A stretch of DNA of 64,000 nt from Hirudo medicinalis (lineage: Eukaryota > Annelida > Clitellata > Hirudinida > Hirudinidae), in NCBI GenBank assembly GCA_011800805.1, contig MPNW01000230.1, positions 23,462-87,461 on the forward strand, in the 5' to 3' direction. The position numbers and the translations under genes are program-made. This document shows positions 1 through 11,462 of the stretch, one piece after another. The notes beneath the pieces were generated by a model. The model worked only from the letters and a program-made list of their open reading frames with translations. It was not told where the DNA came from and searched no databases. The number at the start of each line of letters is the position of its first letter. The first letter of the stretch is position 1.

Positions 1-9
1 ATAATAATA

Positions 10-99
<90 letters not shown>
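1..99. repeat. (ATA)n microsatellite
   Basis: About 33 units of ATA/TAA run from the first base with one TAG interruption. It is a simple-sequence repeat at the window edge and may continue to the left. Confidence 0.97.
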
Positions 100-354
100 T
101 TAACGACTTCAAAACAATTCTCAAATGAACTCAATTCACAGCCATGGGTCTATCGGTCTACCAAAGTGGTTCAACCCCCAGATACAGGAAGGTCCACACG
201 GGTTTAAATGTAAATGGCAGGCAGTCATCAGCATCGTCCTCCTCTTCCTCCTCCACCTCCACGTGGCCCAGGACTGAATCGAATCCACCTGGAAGTCTCT
301 GCAACTCTGTCATGAGTGCACCTGGTGCGGTTAGCTCGAGGTCGGTATCATCAT

Positions 355-389
<35 letters not shown>

Positions 390-1087
390 ACGTCATCGTC
401 ATCATCACCAACATTATTATAATAGTGGCGTTACCATCACTGTAGTAATAATCGACTTTACACTGACCAGGCTGTCACAAGTACCGTGTTACTTCTGAGC
501 TTCAACAAACCTCCGTTCACAAGTCGTTCAATGATGCTATTTATATTTTGATTTCCACATTTCCTCGTTGGGGGTCTAATTGAATATCTAACAATTCCTT
601 GTTAGGAGATGTTATTGTTGTTGGTGTTACTTTATTATATTTAATTTATTTCTATTAATGGCATTATTATTGCTATAAGCCTTATTTTATACTCTGTTCT
701 GCGTCAGTTATACTTAATTAAATACATTATAAATTTACTGCTCATTAAGATAATTGTTATTTGTTTGCAGTGTAATAATAACATTTAATATTACTGTCTG
801 ATTTGTAAGGGGCATCACATCCGATATCATCTGATCAGCTGATATAAATGATGACACACAAATGACATCAGTTTAAAGTTCAGTCACAGCATGATTCAGT
901 TGCTAAAAACGAACAGCTTAAAAATAATCTGAAATAACATCATTCATGATAATCAATTGTAACTTGTCAATCTTCTGACAATGTACAGGTGAACAAATCA
1001 GTTTTTAATATGGCTGATTAATGAATGTCTACAAATATTTTATTGCGCCATCAACATATTGTAATCACAAAATTTGAAATCAAATAG
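100..1087. other. Region without a supported gene
   Basis: This holds a Ser-rich open frame (144-422) built on TCA/TCC and CAG/GCA trinucleotide runs around 347-405, then AT-rich DNA. I see no splice-phase-consistent exon or recognisable domain. The low-complexity frame could belong to the same left-hand gene as the exon at 1088-1385, but nothing proves it. Confidence 0.5.
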
Positions 1088-1385
1088 GTCACAGCAAAGT
1101 CCAACTTCTACATCGACCTCCCCATCAGCCACCAATCTCAGGCCCTCAAGGCGCACTCCTGGTTCACACTCCACCCCCTCATCAACTGCTTCTTCCCCTT
1201 CATCCAGGTTCCCTCTAAAGACCTTCACCACTTCGAGGTCACCACAGAGGACCCCAAGGTCGCGTCCATCTACGGCAGGATTAACAGACGACGGAACGAC
1301 AAAGAAAACCCCTGAACTCAAGAGGGGACGTCAGTCGCCCAGCAGTTCTGGTTTGTTTCTGACATCACGCACTCTCAACCTATAA
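1088..1385 (+). CDS. Possible terminal exon of an S/T/P-rich protein
   Basis: A plausible acceptor (AAATAG) precedes position 1088, and an open frame of about 98 codons runs to TAA at 1383-1385. The frame is rich in Ser, Thr, Pro, Arg and Lys, with many S/T-P pairs (for example RSPQRTPRSRPSTAG), as in disordered phosphorylated tails. No earlier exon of this gene was identified in the window, so it would be the last exon of a gene entering from the left. The two other frames are also partly open (the complementary strand reads 93 codons), so the coding call is weak. The product is not recognised. Confidence 0.3.
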
Positions 1386-3240
1386 TGGCCGATATTATCA
1401 ACTCGGAGAATTTTTCTCGAAAAGATCAAAATTTCTTTTAAAATGGCGCGAATAAAAGTTAAAATTATTTTAAATTGTTTCTGAGGGGTTGCTTTTGAAT
1501 TCGATGTGGTCTTTTGTAGAACCACAGCCCATTCTTTTGTATGCGACCCAGCACTCATCAGGATTTTAGAATTTAACTTCGACAGTTGCTTTGAAAGCAT
1601 CTTAATTATTATTTAATGATTTTATAATTCTCGCTGTTAATTTCATTCCCGTCGTTTATTAATATTTTATTTTAAAGCTTTCATCCGTGCAATGCAGAAA
1701 CATTCGGAGTCGCAGATAATCCGATTTTTGTCGAAATATTTGTGATTTTGTGTTGTTTATTTCAACTCATTTTAGTCTCAGTAATCTTCGTTTTGATGCT
1801 GAAGTTATTCTTGTGTTTATTTACAAATTCAACAGATTAGTTCAGCTCGGCCATTCATTCCAAAAGTTGTGCCCCCTTTCAATGATTTGCTGATAAATCA
1901 CAAATTTCTTTCGTCAACAATAAGAATTAGATAGCTTTGTAAACATTGGCATATTTCATTACCAAGCTGAGTGTGTTTGACCTCTCCACACTAAAGATGA
2001 CGTCAAACCTGACAGTTCCTCAAATGATAAAAATTCTCAATTTTATTATTTAGCGGACGTTTTTATTTCTTAGATCTGGGAGTCCTACTCCTAAATTGCC
2101 AATGCTGTTGCAGGATGGAAATTCACGAAATTCTAACCTTTCTCTTTCCATCACATGTGTGCATCATGTTGATGCCTGCCATGCACTGTTAGAGATTCCA
2201 GGAGCATTAGTCATTATAGTATCACATTAGAGATTTAAAATAGTTTAAGGTCACGTTGTTGTCTTAATGGGCATATTTGTTGAGCTGTGATGTATCCTAT
2301 CCTCAGTTCTTATTGGCAGGTCATTTTTAATAATTAAATCTTGAGCTAGATAAATCAAATTAATGGTGGCCTGTTCCACCTTGTCCTCTGGAGAGCTTAA
2401 ACACTTTCCAAATTGGTTGGGCATTCATGCTAAAGTTGACAAATATATTGGTCAAATTATTATGTTTCTTCAGATTTTTACTTATATCATCTAAATCTAA
2501 ATTATTGGCTAGTTGTGAAAATGAAAGTAAATATCTTGGGGTAATACCAAGATTTTCCAAATGTTTGACTCTACCCACAAGAAACACTAAGAATGACCGG
2601 AATGATCCTGTAACGTCGACCGTTCGGCATAAATGAGGTTTATAATTAGAAGAGGTTTCAAGCATGTTTTACTGTTAGACAGTAATTCAAGCAGAATTAT
2701 CAATTGTTATAATTTAAAGTTTTTAAAAACTATTTGAAATGGAAGCTCTCCGAATAACAACGATAAGCAGTGATCGAAAGTAAACTCTGCAGTGCACACG
2801 ATCGCGAGTGTTGCACATTTATAACGGTCGTCGACTGAAGACAAAAAAAATTAGGACAGGCTTCTTGCATTTAAAGAGGAAGTATCTGGCTTCCAAAAAC
2901 AAGTATTGAACATAAGTGAATTAAGTGCTGCTTCAAATGTAGAACAAGAAATAAGTAAAAAAAGTGTAAGCCTTGAACTTGTGAAGTAATTAAAATCAAA
3001 TTATATGGTTATTTGATCTTACTCGACCCGTACGCTCCGGCGAGCATTCTGTAAACGAATGCCGAACCGAATGAAAACTCGAAGAAAAACAAAAAAAATG
3101 CTTGCAATTAACATTTGTTATCAGCTTTTAATTCAACTCGTGATATTATGAAATCCAGAAATTGAAGAAAGAAGCGTGTAACAGACGAACAACGGTGACG
3201 TACGCGCTTTGTCGAGTTTTTTAATTCGGAAACAAAACAT
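1386..3240. other. Intergenic, no gene seen
   Basis: AT-rich sequence follows the S/T/P exon and runs to the 3' end of EXOSC9. Short open frames around 2360-2665 on both strands lack splice sites, motifs and codon character. The 3' UTR of EXOSC9 must lie at the right end of this stretch. Confidence 0.6.
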
Positions 3241-4305
3241 TCAAGCAACATCTCCCTCTTCATTTTCAATCTTCACTTCAATTTTGTCGTTCAGTTCGTC
3301 GTCAACCATCATGCAAACACCTTCAAACCTTGCTGGGAGAGTGTGTGCAGCGACATCGTTTTCGAGACTTTTTGAAATCAATTCTGTTATTTCTGAAGCT
3401 CTCTTCGTGGCGACGTCGAAACAAAATTTTATTTGTTCGGCACTCGTGACGGTCCTCCTCCCGAACGCTTGAGTGACGCAGGCCTCCCGGTGTTTGTTCA
3501 CGGCGATCGTGAGCTTCCAATCGGCCACCTGTTCCTCCAAATCGGTCGGATCGAGAACGACCGCCGTGAACGACTGATCGATTTTGAAGAAAGCAAAAGT
3601 CGTGCAAATCGGAGCATGAAGTATGCTCAGAGGCAGAGGGTCTTTCTCCTCCTCCGAGTGGATGATGGCTTCCGTTCCGCAATACGTCACATCGGGTCGT
3701 CGAAAATGACGCAATGAAGTAAGGGCGGCAATAACAAATGCATCTATCAGATTGCCTTCATGGTTCAAGGCATGCATGTCGACCCTAATAGCCATGACTC
3801 GAGATCCACTTTCTATGCACAGAGACTCCATATCAACACATCTGGATTCTCTCAGGATCCGTTCCAAAAGACGATTTATCTCGGCAATGTTTACATTCAT
3901 TATCTGACGACCAGGCTCTGATGCAAAAGCCCCCATAAGTGGCGACATCTCTACATTCACTGTTAACATTCCTTCGTTGGGGCGGGATTCTTTCGGTGAG
4001 GTCAATTCCCAAGAAACTTGTGACATCACCTATATGCATGTATGTGTATTTCATTATTGTATTTATGTTATATTTTTCAAGAACGCAATATTGGTTCTTA
4101 GTGGAGATTGCAAACATTTATTTAAAACAAAAAAGCGTTTATTTAAAATTCATACCTTCGTTCTCCCAAGATCAACAATGCAGCACCCTTTACATTTTTC
4201 GAAACTTATTTTAATTGGTCTGTATTCGAACGCTCCTCTTCCATCTAATCGACATTTTTCCGTTAATAAGGCGCGTACAAAATCTCTTTCTATCTTTGAT
4301 ATCAT
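3241..4305 (-). CDS. EXOSC9: Exosome complex component RRP45 (EXOSC9)
   Basis: Two exons on the minus strand, 4305-4156 and 4029-3241, join in phase 0 (donor GTATG, acceptor ATATAG) to give 312 residues. The start ATG at 4305 fits the family: the N-terminus continues into RLDGRGAFEYR, the RNase PH-fold entry motif (RLDGR in EXOSC9). Exon 2 carries QVSWELTSP, RCVDMESLC, RVDMHALNHEGN, HFRRPDV and the EITELISKSLEND helix, which follow human EXOSC9 in order. EXOSC9 is a structural, catalytically inactive RNase PH-like subunit of the nine-subunit RNA exosome ring in nucleus and cytoplasm. The protein stops soon after the RNase PH domains (NEEGDVA end), without the long acidic/basic tail of vertebrate EXOSC9 (about 440 residues). 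Its start lies 614 bp from the divergent POLD3 start. Confidence 0.95.
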
Positions 4306-4919
4306 GTTTTTTAAAGAAGCCAATGCACTCGACGATATTAAAGATGTCCAAATCTTCCGGACTGGTTGTTTATCAAACTAGAAATTAACTTTGACAAATC
4401 CAGCTCTTTGTCTTTATGCTTTATTTTGAATAATTTTAAATTAAAGTTTTAGTTGTTGATTACTTTGTCTAATAATCGCAATAGACAAAATATGTGTTAA
4501 AAATTCAATTTCTTATTTCATAAACTTGGACTATGGATTATTTACTACTCCTATTTTCCATTATATTGTTCTGCATTCAATAAAAATTTAAACACTATTT
4601 ACTTTTTTTAATAATTAACTGAACATTCAACTTTACATATTCGTACATAATTGTAAACACAATTTTGAAAACAATGATAACTCAGAATACTTTAAAATCA
4701 AACTAAGCAAAATTATGAATGACAAAATGGTACAGTAATCGATTTAGGTTGATAATGTCTAACTATTCAGTAATAAGGATTTATTTTAAAATACACCAAA
4801 AAAGTTATTTTAAGTTATTCATAACTTGAAGTATAAGTTTTTTTTTTTAATTAAGATGATTGTTTTACGTTGGTAAATTTTACGCGCCGTTAAATGTTTA
4901 TGAGTAGCTAAAGGGAGTC
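4306..4919. promoter_or_regulatory. Divergent intergenic/promoter region EXOSC9-POLD3
   Basis: 614 bp separate the two start codons, which face away from each other, so both 5' UTRs and promoters must fit here. The DNA is AT-rich with a T9 tract near 4840 and no clear TATA box or CpG island. The bidirectional promoter is inferred from geometry only. Confidence 0.55.
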
Positions 4920-6375
4920 ATGGATCGGGGGGATTTGCTGAACTTCGTTAAGGCGGCTGTCGAAGATGAACAAAAAATTGTTACGTACAAATGGCTAAGC
5001 TTAATAAAAAATGTCCCTATGAATTGTGCCAAAATGGCTCTTCAAGAATTTGTGAAGGTGGAAAGACGATCAGGTGTTGATATTTTAGCAATTCTAATAT
5101 GTCTTAGTTTGTATAATTTTTTTGTGTTTTGAATGTGAGGACCCCTAGTATATCTTATGCAGTACAAACAGCTTAATATACTTTTTGGTCTTTACAGGCT
5201 TAAATGTCTATTTGTGCGTGATTGGTTACAAAAATTGTGGTGAGCAGAAGACCATAAGTGTCACAATAATTAAGGAAGAAGAGAAAGAAAGAGCTCTCAT
5301 GGATTTTGCTGGGGCAACCTCTCATGTATATGGTGTACAAAGAACTAATTCTGATGCATCACTTTTGTATTCTTGTGATTATGACATAAGCAAAAAGCTC
5401 AGTATGGATAATAAGAACCTGCTTGGAATATGTTGTGATCATGTGATTGTGAAGTCTCGAAAAAAAGTTGTAGAAATGGTTTCAACAATTGTCTCCCAAC
5501 AAAATGTGACTGAAAAGAAGCCTATTCCATCACTTGGGAATCCCAAAAAGTCAACTGTTGAATCATTTTTTTCGAAGCAAAAGTTACCCAAGTCTCAGTC
5601 CAATAACTCAGACGATACTGATAGCGGTTTCAATGAGCTAAATGTTCTAGTGAAACGACAAAATCTGTTGCAGCTTCCCATTTCAAGAACCACAGCAAAA
5701 CAAAAGATAGTCGAGATGCAAATTTTGGTAACGGGGATACAATTGCCGAACCAGAACAAGCCCGGGTACAAGCTTCGAACAAGTCCACAAAGTCGTCCGT
5801 TAAGAAAAATTCCACCTCCAGAAAATCTCAGTTGGTTCAGAAAGGAAAGAGAAAGAGGGTTTTAGAGAGCAGTGAGAGTGATGGTAATGATTCCTTTGAG
5901 GAACTCGATCAATCAATGGATATGTTCGAGTCGACTTCTCCACGTATGCAGTCCTTTTCAAAACCTACTTCGGACGAGAAATCACAAAATAGTTCGGGCA
6001 TGTTATCGACACATTGCAGCAACCAGGACACCAAGGAAAACCAAAGTTTGAATTGTGGCACCAACGTGATGAAAGTTACTGCAGTCAAGACGTACGTGGA
6101 CAGTGAAGACGAGGGTTTCATGATCACAGAGAGAGTGTTGGAGGTCGTTCAAGTCCCTAATCAAGGCAAACAGAATGCTCCTGATATTAAGATGAAGCTG
6201 ACAGAAACTAAACCAGAGGTGAGCCATCGTGATGTAATTTATTACGGGTAATTTACGGTCATGAAATGAATATTTATGCTGAAAGGTGACAAAGAAGTTA
6301 CCAGCCAACAAGAAGAAACAACCTGCCAACATGGCTAAACAATCAATCATAAGCAGCTTCTTCATGAAGAAGTGA
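4920..6375 (+). CDS. POLD3: DNA polymerase delta subunit 3 (POLD3/p66), with a frame break
   Basis: Exons: 4920-5073, 5198-6218, 6286-6375. The N-terminus (DEQKIVTYKWLSLIKNVP) matches the POLD3 winged-helix start. The middle is Lys/Ser-rich and disordered, with a PIP-like motif (STVESFFSK). The end holds KTYVDSEDEGFMITERV, the conserved POLD3 block, and a C-terminal PCNA-binding box QSIISSFF followed by MKK. POLD3 is an accessory subunit of replicative polymerase delta and tethers it to PCNA. Exon 2 changes frame: the frame used from 5198 stays open to 5865, but the biologically sensible frame after about 5640 is the -1 frame, open from 5636. Exon 2 is one base short of what the splice phases demand. 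Either a base is missing (an A run near 5641 is a candidate), or 38 bases from 5650 (GTGAAA...TTCAAG) act as a very short intron. Confidence 0.93.
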
Positions 6376-7409
6376 TCTGAAATCCGAATTCAGTTTCGGA
6401 ATCTCCTTTTGCGTCGACGTGGGCGAACGAGAACGGACTGTGTAAACGGATTCTTGTAAACGTAAAGCAATTAATAAAAGAAAGTAACCAGTATTGATTT
6501 TTGTGATCTGCTAGCATTAAGGTTTGATAAGGATCCACATTTTGAAGGAGCAATGTTGCCTCAAATGAGGGTGCCTGAAATCCCAGTCTGCTTCCAAATT
6601 TTATTTTGTTTTATTTCACTTCACTAGTGATTTTTGTAACAATTAGGCACGTTGTCCGAGGCGCAGCAAAGCACCAAAACCGAATTTCAGTTTATTTTTA
6701 AAATCCCAACCCCCCCCCTGATTCGTTTAATTCCTTGCAACGAACTGTTCCCGAAAATTGAACACCTCATTCTGCTCTCGAGTTGGCAATAAGACCTGTA
6801 GTTGTATCTCTTGTCGACGTTATATTAGTACAATGCATATCACAAACTATTTACATCAGAAAGCAGTTTAATGGTAAATGCTTGGTTCTCCGTTGAATTT
6901 TAAAATTTTGGTGCCTCATAAAAGCAAAACGATCGATAGGTTCCGGTTCAGTTGCCAAGTGATGTTGTGGTCCGCAAAGTGTTACAATCGAAGCGTTGTA
7001 ACTGGTTATAATAAATTCAAGCTTGCTGCCTTCAAAGCACTGAGAAAAAACATATAAAAACAGCAATTTGGCTACATGTGCGACCCCAGAGCATTCGTGC
7101 GAGCGAAGTGGATGTCGCCTGCGAATCGGCCGAAAGGTAGGAGCAGCTGGAATGAATTAAGGCCTAATGTGAAATCAAGCAGGGAACGTCTTAGTAACTT
7201 GTGACATCAGAGTAACAGCTCCACTGCGACGTGATAACATTGCAATATATACATTCATGGATTATACCGGCTATGAATTGGTTTAGGATTACATGCAAAT
7301 AAATGTGCGTTTATGATTATAATCAGTAAAAGGGAATCATGAGAAAATTAAATGTTTGACATTTTCAACATATCCATTGGGATGTAAGTGAATTGCAAGC
7401 TGTCCCATT
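6376..7409. other. Convergent intergenic region POLD3 / furin
   Basis: Tail-to-tail gap holding both 3' UTRs. A canonical AATAAA lies at 6473-6478, about 100 bases after the POLD3 stop, and is its likely poly(A) signal. There is a C-rich run near 6710 and no other gene. Confidence 0.6.
6473..6478 (+). terminator. Poly(A) signal of POLD3
   Basis: AATAAA on the plus strand, 98 bases past the POLD3 stop codon; no nearer canonical hexamer was seen. Confidence 0.6.
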
Positions 7410-10400
7410 TCATGGAAAAATGTTTGATTTGCTGCCTTCATCATCTGATGACTGGCTGTCCTCAGTGGGGAGGAGTGGTTCTTTTATGGCATCGACAGGC
7501 AGGATGTACTCTTCCTTCGACATGCTTGAAGAATGGAAAGTACTTTTGTACAGGAGTTTGTTGTTACTTGTGTTCCATAGTTCTGCACTAGAACCGCTCT
7601 TCTTAAGATATTTGTAAAGTAACAGAGTCACTGAGATGGCAACGACACAACCGACAACGGCAACGGCGATGATGGTAGATTTGTTTGACGACTGGTCTCC
7701 GATGCAGTCACGGTCGTTCAAACAGTAGGCACATCCTTTCCTACACGGCTTACAAGTCATATCTGTTCCGCAAAAAGCCATCAGAATATGTCGTAGGAAG
7801 CCATAATTAAATCGATTGGCAAAATAAATTTAATTTTCCAACCTTCGATGCTGGCATAGTATCCACTAGGACATTCCCTGACACAAGCATTGTTCTTCGT
7901 GCGATACAAGCCAGCACACGTGAACTTTTTAGTTGCCTTGCCGTCACTCGACTGAGGTTGCAATGAAGACAGTGCTGTAAATGCATTGCAGGAACTTTCA
8001 TTTATTGACGATTCTACATAAAATGTGGACTTTTGACAAATTAATGAGATATTATTGACAAAATATTGACTGCAACAATTGTTGTAAACTTTATGCAAAT
8101 GTGATCAGTTCTGAAAATAAATAATGCTCTCCCACCTCATTGTAAAATCAAACATTTTATTTAAAATCAAACATTTTATTTAAAATGAAGGAATGCAGAC
8201 TCACAAAAACAACTTTCTAAAATTAACTTCAGATAATGTTTTAATCAGCTTCATCACCAAAAACATTGCATTAAAAATAAAATTTATTAAAAACACAAAA
8301 GATTATAAAAAAAAAAAAAATGATTTGAAACAACGTACATTTAGAACGAGTAATAATTTATGCCAGTATTAACTAAAAGTATGCAAACGAGTTTAACCGA
8401 GAAACAATTTTAAAGAACCGACATCGGTCGGGGACGTTTCGAATAAAATACGGGTCGAACAAACACGTCGTTCATAAGAAGGAGGACCCTACACAGAACA
8501 AACGAAGCAAAGCACTCGTCGTTCATCTCGGCGGATGGAAATCTGCGAGGACACCCGAACGGAAACCTCCGCAGACAAAAGCGGCTCGACGGATTTTATC
8601 GGCAGACGTTCGATATTCCGTTTATCGCATCTGCTGAAATAGCAGACTACGACTTTTTACTGCTCATTCCACCTCAATTTCAATGGCAAGAAGAATTTAA
8701 AAGAATGCCTTCAACATAACACAGGAGAGAATTAAAAACTCTAATGTTGAGTTAAAACAATTCGTTTTCCATGAAACTGCAGATAAACAAAAAATCAAGT
8801 CAAAGCATAACTTCTCAGAAAAAGAAATATCTAAAGAATCCACACAATATTTACTAACAGCACCTTGATATAAAATTAAAATATTTAACACATTTTTTTA
8901 AAAATTATCTTGTCTCAAGTTTAAGATAAATTTTGTGTTGTGCAGTTGTACTGTGAGTGGCTTCCTTGTCCTACATTAGATTCAAAAATTTAAAAACATC
9001 AGGCTGTCTTTGACACATTGGTGATGATGATGATGATGATCATGGAAATGTTTAGGACTGTCCAGATGTTAATGTTTTTGTAACTTCACATGCACTCAAT
9101 TCTAAGTAAATTAATTAAGCCTTTCACACTGTTACCTTGGAAACATGCATTCATGCAGACCACGAGTCATGAGTCATGCCACGTAAAAAGGACTCCAAAC
9201 TTAAATCAATGTTTTCCCATAAGCAGAGCCAATCATTCCGAACAAAGGAATTTCATCATGCACTGAATATTCAACACTTATACCTGTATCCTTAGCAATC
9301 CCTACAAAAGAAAGGTATTTTGATATTGCACATTGAAATCAAAACTGTGACTTCTGAGAGTGGATTGCTGCTAGAGATAAGCAAAGTGAGAGTAAAAATC
9401 TGTCATTAGAAATATTCCATTTATTAAAAAAAGCAACGATGCATTAAAATGCACAACAACATAATGAACGCACGAACTCACTTATGCATCAGTCATATTA
9501 AATTGAAAAATAATAATTAATAATTATAATAATAATAATAATAACAATCTCATAATTTAGTGACAAATAGAAAAACAACAAGAATAACAAGATTAATCAA
9601 CTGTCTCGTACTTATGTTGTGCCGACTGAAACTCGTAGGCTGGGAAGCTGTACTCTGATGCTTTGGAGTGGTGGTCAGATATTTGCTGTACACGGTCGGC
9701 ATCGTGTCCACTCCATAGAAGGCCAAACTCCATTGAGTGATGGTGGCTATTAGTATTAATTATTAATTAATTAATTTCCTTTTATTATTCAAGATGTCAT
9801 CGATGAAAATCTCCCCAAAATCATCGATCGGTTGCACAAAACTTAAACTTAACAAGCAAACTCCAGAGACAAGCAGGCCAAACATGTCGTGGAGATTTAA
9901 ATATGTTTTTAAAATATGCTTGTTCAAATCCTTAAGACAAATTTTTTGCAGGTTGGTCTGTTCCCATTTTATCAAAGTTCCAATGTCTAACTTCAAGTCA
10001 GCTCAGAATTTTGATTTACAAGTTAATAAATAGCATTTGAATTAATCTATTTGAATTGGAACTGTTATCTTAAAAGATAATTCTCCTTCTGAAAAGCAGT
10101 CCAAAGAGCCAATAAACTGTTCGTGAGTGATTTGCCAACCCATCTTAAGAAAGAAAGAAAACAATACGACGAAGCACTCACCGTCGGTTCTGTGGGTTTT
10201 AACTTCGAGCGTCCACTCTCCAGCGGGGTTTTCCCCCCAACAGTGGGTGGTCATGAAAGCCCACTTGTAAAACCCATCGAATGAGAAGTCCTCTGCCCTT
10301 CTGTGTGGGAAAGAATGATATAAGTTTAATTGCATTCAAATTCAAAGTCACATATAGAAAAACCAAGCAACAATTGATATGAAAAAGGTTTTGATGAATG

Positions 10401-11431
10401 ACAAGACACCCACCGAATGAGGAGTTGTGATTTGGTCCCCATTGGAGATGTGAGAAACAATTCCAATTCTCCCCTCCTGTTGTTGTTTCTTACAGTGACA
10501 ATGCACTCGACGTGCTCCAAGTATCGAACGTAGTCGGAAGTTTCGTTGCATCCGTCCGTCGCAATGATCGAGGAAGATTCCCCGAAGCTCGCCATAACTC
10601 TAAAACACGAACGACGGACGGAACAGTAAATATTAATTTGATTCTTAATAAAATATAGAAGCTGCTTCTCGAGCGAGAACTGCGACCGACATCTCAGATT
10701 GTACCGGTTCCGTGGCGCATCTGTGGTGATCGGGTATGGGACTCCAGTCCAAAGCGGCCTCCACCATGGCCGTGGCGTCCATCAGACCATATCCGAAGTG
10801 GTGACTGACTGGAGCAAAATCACAACAGAAAATATCAACAGTACATCAATTTGGATCACCACCATCATCTTCTTTGTCAAAACCATCGTGATCATCATCA
10901 TCATCATCATTATGTAATAAATAAAACACCACACCCTTTTTGCCTACACCATTGACCACCCAATCAGAAGCCACAAGGTTGGCTTCTCTGGCTGTGAGGA
11001 AAACAATGTACTGCATGTCCCTCCATGTCAACTGAGGACTTGAAATAAATAAATAAATAAATATAAATTAATCAACTAATTAATTAATAATAATTAATAA
11101 TTAATTAAATAAACAAAAAAATAAAAAATTAGGCCATTTAAATTATGCTCCCCAATTTCCTAGCATCCCCAACTTCCAGTAAGACAGACTCCAAATGTGC
11201 CCCCACTTTAATAATTTTAATAATTTTAATAATTTTAATAATTTCAATCATTTTAATAATTCTCGCCAAAGATGAAATTAAAACACCATAAACCTCAACA
11301 AATGAAATTCTCTCTCCATTTACTGTTAGGTTAATAATTCAGTAATAATATGTTATTTACTACCACTGTATTTATTACAAATATATTATTTATAATTAAA
11401 CAAATAACATAAATAACAATAATAGTAACAA

Positions 11432-11462
<31 letters not shown>

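Noticed and set aside
144..498. Ser/Ala- and His/Gln-rich open frames
   Set aside because: They arise from TCA/CAG trinucleotide runs in overlapping frames, with no splice sites or domain.
10042..10160. Candidate furin exon on the minus strand after the P-domain exon
   Set aside because: The phase-correct P-domain ending ([12 protein letters not shown]) is encoded by 9746-9612 instead; this stretch gives no family-like ending.
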